From Trichomonas tenax (Eukaryota > Parabasalia > Trichomonadida > Trichomonadidae), in assembly GCA_023091735.1 (NCBI GenBank), contig JALKBU010000069.1:1-64000 (forward strand): a stretch of DNA of 64,000 bases. Reading direction: 5' to 3'. Under the pieces are notes generated by a model that was not told the origin of the DNA, ran no database searches, and saw only the letters and a list, made by a program, of their open reading frames with translations. Shown one piece after another: positions 33,701 to 42,720 of the stretch (position 1 is its first letter; every line of letters begins with the position of its first letter). Both the position numbers and the translations under genes were made by a program.

Positions 33701-36700
33701 AGACTCCGGGTTCTGGTACTGCTTGTTCGAATAACACATGCGAGCGAAGAGGTCTCTTAACTCGACCATAATTGTGTTTTCTCCTTCGTATTCAATGATG
33801 GCTTTTCTGACCTCTGGAATTGCGTAAAACTGCTGCAATGTTGAGTTGAAGAAGCAAGTTGCTCCAAGATTAATTAAGCCGGCGCTGTGTCTTGATTTGA
33901 CTTCATTATCACCGGATGTGTTCCAGCAACGAATTGGCTTAGAATTATCGAAAATCGTCTTCAAATGACTTGCGAGTTCTTCTGATTCTGGAAGAGAGCC
34001 TAAAATGTTGCATGCGATAGTAAAACATCCATCACTTCTATCAGAACTAAGCTCCAGATATCTTTTAATGAGTGCATCGCTTAATCTTTCAATACCTTCT
34101 TCATCGAGGCCTTTGCTTACTAAAACTTTCGCACAGCGAAGTGCCTGCTTCAGATATGGACACGTTGGCTTATCAATGGCAATAATAATCTCATTAAGCA
34201 AGTCTTCGTTGTATTCGTCTATGTGGGATCTGATGATTTCGAAAATATGACATTTAGATTCTGTCGTTTGCAATGCTTCGATTAACAAATCTTGATTGAT
34301 TGGTAATTCGCGGAATAACGATTTGCTGCCTTGAATGAGTTTCTCGTTTTCACTGTTGAGTATTTTGCGAATGATTTTTGGAAGATTGTCAGGTAATTCG
34401 ATTTCACTGTTTAATGAATATAATTCTGTCAATAAAGAAAAAATTGGAAGTAAAAAGTATTCATCCATTTGGAAGTTATTTTCAATTCTGGCGAAGCAAG
34501 CATTGAATATGTCCTGAGATAGCTCAGTTTTGTTTTCCTTGGAGAATTTCTTTTGAATGAAATCGAAAATGTTTTTGGTGATTGTATCATTTGCTTCTTT
34601 GATGCAATTGATGATATATGAGAATCCTTGTTGTGGAATTTGTGATATATTTTCACTGGAAACTAAAGATTCGAAATTATACATGAAATACAAAGGTTGA
34701 TCAATTGGAAGGAAACTTTCGTAATCAAAGTCTTCACTTTCAATGTTCTCAATACTATCTATTGTCTCTTCATAAGTTGGAAGATCATCGAGTAAAATTT
34801 TAGCTTTGTAAGATCCATTTTGTAATTTTTCAATAAGATGTTTCATTATTGGCTTCTTGTAGACAATGCTGCTTGGTAGTTCGTCGTAGATCTTTGATGT
34901 TAAGTCTTTCGAATAAGTTCTACCAATGAGAGTGAGTTTTATTGGTTCCTTTAGATTGCAATTAAATAAGTACTTGTTTGCTTCCAATACTTCGTTATTA
35001 TTCGCGTGTAATTCGTAATTGAAATATCCACATCTAAATCTGTCACAAAACATTCGTGTTAAAGCAGCGATTGATATTCTAGATGAAACTTCACGCTTCG
35101 CAGTTTCCTTTGAAGGTTGATAAGTAACTTCTACTTCAACTTTTGGTGCAATACTGTAAATATGAGGCATTGTGTCATATGCTTCATAGTCAACCTTCTT
35201 TTCGGCGATCTTTATAAACAAATGAAGTAAAGTAAGAAGAGAATCGTCGTCAAAATCGTACTGAGATTGCCATTTTTCTAAAAAGTTCGTTATTGTAGAT
35301 TGGTTGTCAATGAATTGTGGATTATTCTTGAGGTATATTTTAACGAGGAATTTGAATATTGCATTTTGTTGTTTCGAAGGTATTTTTGCGAATTGCCAGA
35401 TTAAATCTTCATGTGGGAATGGATAATCATCAACACCTTGTCCAGATATAGATTTTAAGACGATTGTTTTGAGTAAAACTGTAAAATTGTCGCAATCAAT
35501 ATCGACATCATGATTTGATAAGAATTCATCGATTAAATCAGGGTCAATTAAGCCAAGCTTTATCGCTTGGACTAAGAAATAGTAGAAATCTGCGTCTATC
35601 TCTTGTGCAAATAATTCTTCGCTGATATTTTTATCAAAAATTATGCCAAAATTCTTCGATAGTGTAATGATGAAGGAGTATATTGGTTTTCTGTTCAAAT
35701 TGCTCAATTCACTTAACGCCATCTCAAAGAGTTCCATCACAGATTCTTGAGTTGAAAATTTCAAATCTTGAATGATTCCTTGAAGAATATTGAACGCATC
35801 TTTTGGAATATTTTCTATTAAGTCCTTCGCAATATCACGAACTTGCTCAGAATTCATGTGATATCTTAAAACCAACACTAAACCTTTCTTTGCCTGTTCA
35901 TTGAACTCAGATTTAGTATTAAATGCCTCACCAAATATGAAATCTCGTAAAATGGAGAATGGAACTTGAGCATCTGATCTTTTTCCAAATGCTACACAAA
36001 GATTAATGATAAATTGGAACCATTGAGGAGAATTCTGTTCTGGGTGACGAACTAGTTTGATGTAGTCGCTGAAAAATTCGCTTCCTATTGTTCCAGCGAT
36101 CGTTATAAACATTTTGAAAAACGCATCTAAGTCACTTGAGTGAATAACTGAATTTTGTGACCACAGATCAGCGACAATTTCGAAAGGTAGTAATTCTTCC
36201 GCAGCAAGAATCGATGCTATCGATGCCAATATCGGCATAATTTGAGGATGCAGTTCTTTACGTTTTAATATTTGTAAGTTGTCGTCGATCTGAAACCAGT
36301 CGAGAGTAAGCTGTCTAGTGGACAATATTTCGAGATTTTTTAGAATCATTTGATATCCAAACAATTGGCGATCAAATATTTCACAATTTGCGAGTAAAGA
36401 ATAAACATCGGTGAGTTTTGATGTTGTTTCTTCCGCTGGGAAGTGTGTTATAACGATATCTCTAAATTTTAATATTTCTGTTGCAACCAATGATCGAATT
36501 TTCTTTTTGCCGATTCTAATTATCGCATCAAAAACCGAAGCCAAGGCGTTTGATACATCAAAATCTGGAAAATATTCTTGAATATGAAGAATTAACTGGC
36601 TAATTGTGAATACACAATTAATCGATGTTTCCTCGTTGTTGAGATACTCAAGCATTCTGTCTAGGACTTTATTTTCTGTAAATATTTTAACAACTTTCTC

Positions 36701-37108
36701 AAATAATTTCGAATCATTATTCATTTGAAACGTAGTGCAATCATGATCGAATAATATCTGATTTAGGAGCTGAATTCTATCACTAAGGCTGCTTTGTATT
36801 CCGCTCAATCCGAGTTTAACAAGGAGATCGTAAAATTGAAGGTATTTTTCTTGAATTTCCTCGGACATTAATATGTATTTTGACATCTTAGGGACAATCT
36901 TGTGATATATTTCTTTGAACAATGCACTTTCCTTCGTTGAAATTGGATCTTCGAATTTTTTATCTTGAATCATCATCGTAAGAAGATATTGAAGTTTCTC
37001 ATAATGATTTTCAATGAAGGAAGGTTCATCTGCATCAGCTGATAAACGGACAAGCCATTGCTCAAATTCTGATAGAGATGAAAACATTGTCAAGAAAAAA
37101 ATATTCAT
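30725..37108 (-). CDS. Giant ubiquitin carboxyl-terminal hydrolase (USP9X/USP34-type)
   Basis: 2127 residues, one continuous frame from ATG 37108. Residues 1-1075 are helical-repeat-like with no catalytic motifs. A USP (peptidase C19) domain spans about 1077-1350: Cys box GLINLGATCFFNSTLQQ with nucleophile Cys1085, and His box GTADFGHYVSYVRD with His1311, followed by YNCND. A second helical region follows to about 2020, and an acidic Ser/Glu-rich tail ends the protein. The layout of a USP domain in the middle of a large armadillo-like scaffold is that of USP9X, USP24 and USP34, which remove ubiquitin from proteins and so protect them from proteasomal degradation or change trafficking. A second Met at residue 8 (TMFSSL) could be the start. 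The catalytic set looks complete. Confidence 0.93.
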   Translation of the reverse strand: MNIFFLTMFSSLSEFEQWLVRLSADADEPSFIENHYEKLQYLLTMMIQDKKFEDPISTKESALFKEIYHKIVPKMSKYILMSEEIQEKYLQFYDLLVKLGLSGIQSSLSDRIQLLNQILFDHDCTTFQMNNDSKLFEKVVKIFTENKVLDRMLEYLNNEETSINCVFTISQLILHIQEYFPDFDVSNALASVFDAIIRIGKKKIRSLVATEILKFRDIVITHFPAEETTSKLTDVYSLLANCEIFDRQLFGYQMILKNLEILSTRQLTLDWFQIDDNLQILKRKELHPQIMPILASIASILAAEELLPFEIVADLWSQNSVIHSSDLDAFFKMFITIAGTIGSEFFSDYIKLVRHPEQNSPQWFQFIINLCVAFGKRSDAQVPFSILRDFIFGEAFNTKSEFNEQAKKGLVLVLRYHMNSEQVRDIAKDLIENIPKDAFNILQGIIQDLKFSTQESVMELFEMALSELSNLNRKPIYSFIITLSKNFGIIFDKNISEELFAQEIDADFYYFLVQAIKLGLIDPDLIDEFLSNHDVDIDCDNFTVLLKTIVLKSISGQGVDDYPFPHEDLIWQFAKIPSKQQNAIFKFLVKIYLKNNPQFIDNQSTITNFLEKWQSQYDFDDDSLLTLLHLFIKIAEKKVDYEAYDTMPHIYSIAPKVEVEVTYQPSKETAKREVSSRISIAALTRMFCDRFRCGYFNYELHANNNEVLEANKYLFNCNLKEPIKLTLIGRTYSKDLTSKIYDELPSSIVYKKPIMKHLIEKLQNGSYKAKILLDDLPTYEETIDSIENIESEDFDYESFLPIDQPLYFMYNFESLVSSENISQIPQQGFSYIINCIKEANDTITKNIFDFIQKKFSKENKTELSQDIFNACFARIENNFQMDEYFLLPIFSLLTELYSLNSEIELPDNLPKIIRKILNSENEKLIQGSKSLFRELPINQDLLIEALQTTESKCHIFEIIRSHIDEYNEDLLNEIIIAIDKPTCPYLKQALRCAKVLVSKGLDEEGIERLSDALIKRYLELSSDRSDGCFTIACNILGSLPESEELASHLKTIFDNSKPIRCWNTSGDNEVKSRHSAGLINLGATCFFNSTLQQFYAIPEVRKAIIEYEGENTIMVELRDLFARMCYSNKQYQNPESLIDKWVGWDGQNLNPLVQQDACEFLQDLLDKLEKGLGVEFVHKLFQGTTIHYTEGINEKFESQTSEPFLTLIVPVKNMSNINESFKNMATPEFFTGANKYHAEGIGKIDARRYQKQGKLPPFLIMQLSRFEYNYQTWRRTKIDNPFSFPVDLQFNDVKYKLCGVVLHIGTADFGHYVSYVRDRETGEWYNCNDETVSEITEAEVLTTSLGANARSAYLLFYDRVDFNYSVEIEADEKTLNEIQESNEQIQITSLIYSTPFFEMMKSLMNAQTLQYFFRFFPFTTFTSKAEDIGDGLVKAIKGEDSALMLDELSSVFKSDTGIADALLYSPVEELRDAALRVFSHLEEYDVNAASNFFNTIKHIPEHSDGLQQFFEAINYMIGDSDVLDYAFKNDWDNEMLALISTRIPDYCRSKGMTPYKYYVDKDLESVLYIFSHFSEKNDTIAELLTSNDFVLSVLFSRTKIKMLSGYLPDSVDEKIDELIKSAVNYGAPVVRIAEFAIRENQKDFCNYLLSINEIPLSNWLGSMCALVKQNRPHKFGELMMNNVEDWVKYIISRKEDERIATLYLIATLCPSPSFTTVLPLWPMSLKVEFSEVKFQPMSQLSPKQLDNAERFFEYFTSNINMYIQKIRDMYYINHLSIIQFIQALTICTHIVGDSREAELLEELVDALRGSAKLFEKPLEMLLTKLNANQRYVNVCDDFLSTVVLTSNDREANEFITAVFPHIKAEIISPGASTISPKCVMALMRSITLLPNIHVYKKYEELFTLISMQQPKVIHDFLNNSELPPYSLRACLILAEASRMKFPSLSLLSRAVNQLPSLDINQVTLKAIQWNNGPLVEKELNDILANNYIKDVARDKLLELLKSPNLIKIESTTDDSDAKSEMEAARSDVELLKSDRENYQSTTRSIVLRSNGSSDVERSALESRSNSERIHKITMQTSEASSSESKESSKLKEETADDEDEEEEQNLPELIDESKIVENQTKGDDKSE

Positions 37109-37467
37109 GATTATTTGTCAAACAGATATAAACTGATGGATGAATGAATAACCTCTAAATATTTCAGTGACTTTATGTGGAAATATGAAAAAAATCATTT
37201 ATAAACCCCATGAAAATGCTATATTTTTTGGAATTGGCTTTTATTTTGCATATAGATCTCTTTCCTCACTTTAATTTTTTGATTTTAGTTTTGACTTTAG
37301 TTTTTTCTAGTAAATTTGTCTAATTTTGCCTGAAAACAAATCAAAATCACAAAATTTCAAAAATCAAAATATACGAATCTAATTTATTTTATATTTGCTA
37401 TTCAAGTACCAAAGAAAAATTAGAAAAATTTTTGTTCAAAAAATTTAAAAAGTGGCATTATTGAATT
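37109..37467. other. Divergent spacer between USP and Skp1-like genes
   Basis: About 360 bp of AT-rich DNA; the Skp1-like start is preceded by GGCATTATTGAATTATG, close to the initiator pattern with G in place of T. No gene is seen. Confidence 0.4.
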
Positions 37468-37890
37468 ATGACAAAAGTTCAGTGTGGCGAAAAAATATTC
37501 GAATTGACGCCATCTGAAGTATCATACATTAAACTATTCGATAACATGCAGAAAGACATCGGCATAGATGATATAATTCCGCTTCCGATTTATGATGGAA
37601 TGTTTGAAACTATTCTAGATTACATTAAAAAGTCGATAAATCCGAAGACCAATACATGGAAGACCGTTTTCTTTAAACAGAACGAACCAATTCTTGGTGG
37701 ATTGTTGCAATGTTCGCAATTCTTAGGTGTAAAGAATTTAACAGACGAAATTATTGATGCAATGGTGAAGTTTATCAATTCATGCAAGGATACAAACGAA
37801 ATGCAACAAAAATTAAATATCAAATTTGATATGACCGAAGAACAAGTGCAGAAAGTACAAAACAAACTGTCTTGGACAGATTTGAAGTAG
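37468..37890 (+). CDS. Skp1-like SCF ubiquitin-ligase subunit
   Basis: 140 residues. The N-terminal half is a BTB/POZ-like fold; the C-terminal half has LLQCSQFLGVKNLTDEIID, then NIKFDMTEEQVQKVQNKLSWT. The latter aligns with the Skp1 signature NIKNDFTxEEExxxxxENxW. Skp1 bridges cullin-1 and F-box proteins in SCF ligases. It is slightly shorter than the usual 160 residues and is quite divergent, so it could be one of several paralogues. It is divergently transcribed from the giant USP gene, which is interesting as both act on ubiquitin, but co-regulation is only an inference. Confidence 0.8.
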   Translation: MTKVQCGEKIFELTPSEVSYIKLFDNMQKDIGIDDIIPLPIYDGMFETILDYIKKSINPKTNTWKTVFFKQNEPILGGLLQCSQFLGVKNLTDEIIDAMVKFINSCKDTNEMQQKLNIKFDMTEEQVQKVQNKLSWTDLK

Positions 37891-38068
37891 ATTTGATTCG
37901 TTACAATAAAATTGTTATTTTCGATATTCAAAATTACAAACTCTCTTTGAAGAAATTATACTCGCCATGAAGGGATATTCTATAACATTAACTTGCAAAA
38001 AATTAATAAAAAAATATTAAATATTTGACCGTATAATTCAACTACTAATCAGTAAATTATCAATAAAT

Positions 38069-38776
38069 TTACATTTTAGGAATCCTTGATTCGATATTTG
38101 TATACAAACTATGATGAAATACTTCGAATACAGTAACTGAAATAAGTCCAGTCATAAGTACATCGAATGTGTAGCTTCTTCTCGCAAGCAGCTCAAGCAG
38201 ATTATCGTTTAATACGATGATTGAGACAACAAGGCCAACTTTATCGTTGAGATAAACTGACCACATTCTCGCGCATAAAATTGTAGCATAAATGAAGGCT
38301 GGGAAGATTGTATTGCATGAATCTAAGTCGAAAAGAGATTTCATTGCAGTAACAAAATTCAATTTGTAGATTTTTGAAGGTAAGCAATTGCATATCTTTG
38401 AAGGGGCCGGGAAATATGTAGATGCGAGAAAAACGATACGTATTAATGATAATGTTGTCATCATCACGAAAAAGATTCTAAAGAGAAGCATTGGCTTCGA
38501 ATGAAAGAGGAAGCAAATGAGTGTTGCCAAAATAACAACATAAGAAATGATTTTGACCAATGTATTTAATATCCAATGATCGACAATAGGCATCATTTCT
38601 CTATGGAAAGAATCAGGGAGGACAACTCCATAATCGTACGGACGTGAGTTGTGGCGAATGCAGATCATGTAGCCAGTTGGAATCTGCATAAGGACGTAGC
38701 AAGCAATTGCGATCACCAAAAGTACAGTGGGACTGAGTTTGCGTTGCAGGAATTTAGAGAATGTCCTCAGAAGCAT
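38069..38776 (-). CDS. Sphingomyelin-synthase-like membrane protein, catalytic His lost
   Basis: From the first ATG, at 38776, it has 235 residues; a GTG-led frame extends 25 codons further (38851) with coding-like sequence SKKSVIFDLKQPIFDF. About six hydrophobic helices. LPDSF followed by RIVFLASTYFPAP-C aligns with LPDTF and RxxxMYVTTLPVP-C of sphingomyelin/ceramide-phosphoethanolamine synthases (PAP2_C). The catalytic CGDYLYSGHT is replaced by DLDSCNTIFPAFI, and HDHYTVDV by RRSYTFDV, so two of the three catalytic residues (both His) are missing and only Asp remains. It may be a non-enzymatic relative, binding lipid or regulating. An initiator TCATTCAA and TTTACTTGGCA motif lie directly before the GTG codon, not the downstream ATG. 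Confidence 0.65.
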   Translation of the reverse strand: MLLRTFSKFLQRKLSPTVLLVIAIACYVLMQIPTGYMICIRHNSRPYDYGVVLPDSFHREMMPIVDHWILNTLVKIISYVVILATLICFLFHSKPMLLFRIFFVMMTTLSLIRIVFLASTYFPAPSKICNCLPSKIYKLNFVTAMKSLFDLDSCNTIFPAFIYATILCARMWSVYLNDKVGLVVSIIVLNDNLLELLARRSYTFDVLMTGLISVTVFEVFHHSLYTNIESRIPKM

Positions 38777-38957
38777 GAAAAAGCTTCCTTGCTGGTCAGG
38801 GAAATCAAATATTGGCTGCTTCAAATCAAAAATAACACTTTTCTTTGACACAAATTGAATGAATTTGCCAAGTAAAAAATAATGTTAATTTTCGAAATTT
38901 TGTTTTTTATAGAGTTTTCTTTTTGAACATTAAAATAAAAATAATAATAGATTAGAC

Positions 38958-41669
38958 TTACTTGTCGTTCGTGATCTTGTTGATGAGCGTATTCATATCG
39001 AACTGCTTCTGAAGGGCCTTCTGAGACTTCTTGTCATCGTATGGCTTGTGGATCTGTGCTGGTGTATCCCAGTTTGGCTCCTCATACTTGTTCTTCTTTG
39101 GTGCAGGCTTGGCAACATCCGGCTTCCTCTGCTTCTTTGGAGAAGGCTTCTTCTCTTCCTCTTCAGAGTTTTCCTCTGGCTCTGACTTCTTGGAGGAGTT
39201 GGAGGACTTCTTTGGAGCTGGAAGGTCATCAAAATCGAGCTTAGACTTATTGGATGGCTTCTTCGGTGGCTCTTCTTCCTCTTCAGACTCAGACTCTGGC
39301 TGCTTCTTGGACTTCTTTGGAGGTGGAAGTGGCTCATCAGAGGATTCAGACTCTGGAACTGGTTGTGGTTTCTTCTTTGGAGGTGGAAGAGGTTCATCAG
39401 AAGACTCAGACTCTGGTTCTGGTTGCTTCTTCTGCTTCTTTGGAGGCTCGGACTCTTCCTCAGAATCGGAGGATGGAATGACGGGCTTCTTCTTTGGTGG
39501 TGGTGGTTCATCAGAAGATGACTCAGACTCTGGTTCTGGCTGCTTCTTGGACTTCTTTGGTGGTGGTTCATCAGAGGATTCTGATTCTGGTTCTGGCTGC
39601 TTCTTGGACTTCTTTGGTGGTGGTTCATCAGAAGATGACTCAGATTCCTTCTCCTCTGGCTCATCAGAAGATTCAAGTTCCTCTGGATGTCCGTTCTCTG
39701 TTTCTTCGATCAAATACTCGTTTCGGTATTCTGGATAGACGTTATAGACATAGATGACGTTGTGATCGAATGGAAGTGTCATTGGATCATCCTTGTTGTA
39801 CTCTGGTGTGTCTGGGTACTTGATCTTGTTGAATCTGTAGATGATGTTGTCTTCGAGGTCACCTTCAGCACCATGGTTGTCTATTAGGTCGAAAACTGTT
39901 TCTTCACAGTAAGCGAGGTTCATGAAGCAGTTCCTGGCTTCAGCAGCATCAGCAATCTGTGTGAGGAGATCAGCAACATCGATCTTGCAGTCATCGAAGC
40001 CAAGTTCTTTGATCTCTGTTGTCTTAACCATGTCAATCAAGATGTTGAAGCCCTCATTGCCAAATGCTTGTGTGGAAACATCAAGAACTTCGAGATTCTT
40101 GAATTCCTTCAATTGCTGGAGAATTGGGATGAAAGCTGGACCAGTCATCTGATCCTTGAGGCCTGTAAGATAAACCTTCTCGAGCTTTGTGAGGTTCTTG
40201 AGAGCGTTGACGAAATCGTTGATAAGATATGATCTTGTTGGTGTGAAGACGCGGTTCATCATGAGATATCTCAAGTTCTTGCACTTGGAGAGGAAGACGA
40301 AGAAATTAGCATCAACTTCATTTCCAGTCCATGAGAATCTGTTAAGCTTGAATGAAAGCTTCGAGATTGTGTCTGTAAGGTTTGTGAGATCGTTGGATGG
40401 GACTGTGATGTAAGAGAGGTAGAGAGAAGTAACCTTGCTCTTGTTGACAGTTTCGAATAATTGTGTGAGAACATTGTTGGAGAATTGGGTGTATGAGGCG
40501 TCAATTCTAACAAGTGTCTCAGGTAAAGTGATGTTTTCGAGTGGTTTGCTTGCTGGATTTGCTCCGATGTTGATTGAAACGAGATTTGGAAGATCAGCCT
40601 GCTGTAATTCTGTCAAGATATAAGCAATCTCGATTCCGATTGAAGCGAGGTTGAGATGTTTGAGCTGCTTCGCGTGCTGGAAAAGTATTTTGAGATCGAC
40701 GTTTTTGGCTTGTGTAAGATTGAGGTAAAGAAGAGAATTGAGCTCTGGTACGAAAAGCTTTGTGTAGAATTCCTCATTAAGATAACCAGCTCCAATGAAA
40801 CCTAATGATGTCAATTTCTTGGCAATAGCACCCTTCTTGACGGATTCCAAGTATTCATCTGTCATATCAAAGTTGATGAGGCCAATGGAGACAAGGTTAT
40901 CGAAGTGAAATTCAGCGAGATCTTCCCAGAAAGCGGCAAAATTAACTGTTGGAGTTTCACCATAACTGATGTGCTTGAATGGGAATGTCTTGCTGCGCAA
41001 TCCGGAGAGGATCTTGGAGACGTCAGTACCTTCTGTCGGTGGAATCACGAGTGAATCAGCAAATGGATAAGTGATGAGCGCATACATTGCGTATGTGATG
41101 TACTTGATGAGCTTCTCATTTTTAGTGTCAATAACGATGTTGTTACTTCTCATACAAAGATTATCAGCCAAGAAATCGACAGCTGGCCTGAATTCATCGA
41201 TTGTAGCGAACTTTCCTGCCAAGCATGACTTGAATCGTGACAAGATCGCGCGGCAGTTGTTGGATAACTTGTCTTTAACGAAAGTATCGAGCTTTATGTG
41301 CTCTGTGTATTCGTTAGCGCTGAGATAGCGGTAGAGGAACTTACCAATGAGCTCAGCGAGTTCATCAGCATCCTGTGGCAAGAATCTGCAGAGTTCATTT
41401 GTCGCTTCTTTGAATTTCTTGGATTGATTGAAGACAAAGTCAAATTCGCCCTGTTCGGAGAGGTACTCTGCAGCAACGAGAGAGGACCAGAAGAACTGGC
41501 GGTCTGGCTTGTTCTTTTTGTAATAACGGATATCAAATTCGCTGACGATGCAGTTTCTCTTGTCAGTACGTTTGTTTCCTTTGTCATGGATCTTCATGAT
41601 GCTTCCCTTGTAAAGAATCGAACCCTTCTTCTTCGTATCTTTAATAGGAATCTCTAATTCATTCGACAT
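38958..41669 (-). CDS. CARMIL-like leucine-rich repeat protein with acidic-proline tail
   Basis: 903 residues from ATG 41669. Residues 1-110 form a basic PH-like domain (KGSIMKIHDKGNKRTDKRNC, then FWSSLV). Residues about 190-640 hold leucine-rich repeats of the RI/CARMIL type (LRYLMMNRVFTP, LEKVYLTGLKDQ, LEVLDVSTQAF). Residues about 690-880 are a low-complexity tail in which blocks like ESSDEPPPKKSKKQPEPE recur at least six times. CARMIL proteins bind membranes through the PH domain and regulate actin capping protein. I see no certain capping-protein-interaction motif in the tail, so the link to actin is by architecture. The tail is reminiscent of casein kinase II target sites (SSDEP). Start is supported by GTCAAAAATTAGTAATG. 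Confidence in the exact family is moderate. Confidence 0.85.
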   Translation of the reverse strand: MSNELEIPIKDTKKKGSILYKGSIMKIHDKGNKRTDKRNCIVSEFDIRYYKKNKPDRQFFWSSLVAAEYLSEQGEFDFVFNQSKKFKEATNELCRFLPQDADELAELIGKFLYRYLSANEYTEHIKLDTFVKDKLSNNCRAILSRFKSCLAGKFATIDEFRPAVDFLADNLCMRSNNIVIDTKNEKLIKYITYAMYALITYPFADSLVIPPTEGTDVSKILSGLRSKTFPFKHISYGETPTVNFAAFWEDLAEFHFDNLVSIGLINFDMTDEYLESVKKGAIAKKLTSLGFIGAGYLNEEFYTKLFVPELNSLLYLNLTQAKNVDLKILFQHAKQLKHLNLASIGIEIAYILTELQQADLPNLVSINIGANPASKPLENITLPETLVRIDASYTQFSNNVLTQLFETVNKSKVTSLYLSYITVPSNDLTNLTDTISKLSFKLNRFSWTGNEVDANFFVFLSKCKNLRYLMMNRVFTPTRSYLINDFVNALKNLTKLEKVYLTGLKDQMTGPAFIPILQQLKEFKNLEVLDVSTQAFGNEGFNILIDMVKTTEIKELGFDDCKIDVADLLTQIADAAEARNCFMNLAYCEETVFDLIDNHGAEGDLEDNIIYRFNKIKYPDTPEYNKDDPMTLPFDHNVIYVYNVYPEYRNEYLIEETENGHPEELESSDEPEEKESESSSDEPPPKKSKKQPEPESESSDEPPPKKSKKQPEPESESSSDEPPPPKKKPVIPSSDSEEESEPPKKQKKQPEPESESSDEPLPPPKKKPQPVPESESSDEPLPPPKKSKKQPESESEEEEEPPKKPSNKSKLDFDDLPAPKKSSNSSKKSEPEENSEEEEKKPSPKKQRKPDVAKPAPKKNKYEEPNWDTPAQIHKPYDDKKSQKALQKQFDMNTLINKITNDK

Positions 41670-41814
41670 TACTAATTTTTGACAAATTGAAAAAGTTTGC
41701 TGCCTTTTTCTTTACATTTTTTTAAGATTTTTGGATTCTTTCATTTTTTAATCTACCTCTGCAATTTCCACACATTTTCTCGCATCACCCCTCAATTTTC
41801 TAGATCTTTAGGTA

Positions 41815-41965
41815 TCTGCCAAGTAAATATTAGAATTCCAATTTTACATAACATTTTTTAAAGTCTTGGCATTTGTCAAGTAAATATCAGAATTTTTATT
41901 TTAAATAACAAATAATCGGTTTTTGTCAAGTAAATGTTAGAATTCATAATTTACAATACAAAAAT
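41815..41965 (-). repeat. Three imperfect repeats with TTTACTTG(A/G)CA
   Basis: AAGTAAATATTAGAATT-like words begin at 41821, 41878 and 41928 (spacing 57 and 50), each preceded by TGCC or TGTC. On the minus strand each reads AATTCTxxxxTTTACTTGxCA, pointing toward the CARMIL-like gene, whose start is 150-300 bp away. This is a relative of the TTTACATGACA motif of other promoters. Confidence 0.55.
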
Positions 41966-42057
41966 TTTCAATTTACAAAACATAAACAAGTTGTAATACC
42001 CTTTTTAAAAGTCAAAATGTAAAAAATAAGAATTGCTATATATTTGATTGTGTATGA

Positions 42058-42720
42058 TTAGATGTACACAGATCCACTGGTACCATCATCATAATATGGT
42101 ATATTTTCATGTTGACGTCTAAAATAAACATAACATAAAATTAAACTGATTACGAAAATCAAGATGGGTGCATGCACTCCACATATCGTACCTATTAAAT
42201 AATCAAATTTATTGAGGCAATAGTTACTAGATTTTGTATCTTCTTCCTCTTTACCATAATCATCATAGTCTTTGCAGTGATACGTCTCTTCTATGAGATC
42301 CCTTTTAGCAATCATGGTGGGATTCCCAAATTCTGCGCCGAACTAAATGTCGTCCCCATTTATTAGCAGTGTTGCAATTAAGGGGAAAAAACAAGCAATC
42401 GCACAAAATAGAAGAAATCCTAACAGTATCAATCCGATCCTCGTGCAATAAGGTTCTACGCTTGTTGTTGATTTGCATTCCAACTTTTTTTGGCTGATTT
42501 TGTAAATAGTATAGATGGTGATAACAGCAAATGCAAGACAAAGAATATGTAAAGAAGGAAAAACTGAAAAGAATACTTCCTTGTTAATCAGCCCTAATTG
42601 ATTTGGATAAATAATAACACTAACGGATGTAATAAATACAACAACTTACGATAGTATTAACAATACAGAGAAACATGCACAACACTTAAATAGTTTATTT
42701 TCCTTTTCTTTGTCAATCAT
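42058..42720 (-). pseudogene. Tetraspanin-like gene with two in-frame stops
   Basis: One frame from ATG 42720 reads a tetraspanin layout of about 220 codons: a first transmembrane helix starting CCACFSVLLILS, helices two and three, a large hydrophilic loop (EETYHCKDYDDYGKEEED and NYCLNKF), and helix four (ILIFVISLILCYVYFRR) with a tail ending SGSVYI. TAA lies at 42648-42646 inside helix one, and TAG at 42345-42343 between helix three and the large loop. The rest of the frame is unbroken and the promoter is intact: TCATTTATTTAAATG is a strong initiator ending in the start codon. Tetraspanins organise surface proteins. Dead or dormant copy, unless stops are misread bases. Confidence 0.7.

Noticed and set aside
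39031..39738. Long plus-strand ORF opposite the CARMIL-like tail
   Set aside because: It is the antisense shadow of the repeated SSDEPPPKK codons; its Gly/Ser/Phe repeats mirror them.
42640..42660. GTAAGT at the first in-frame stop of the tetraspanin-like gene as a 5' splice site
   Set aside because: No trichomonad-type 3' splice signal (ACTAAC near an AG) follows, and the reading frame downstream is continuous without removing an intron.
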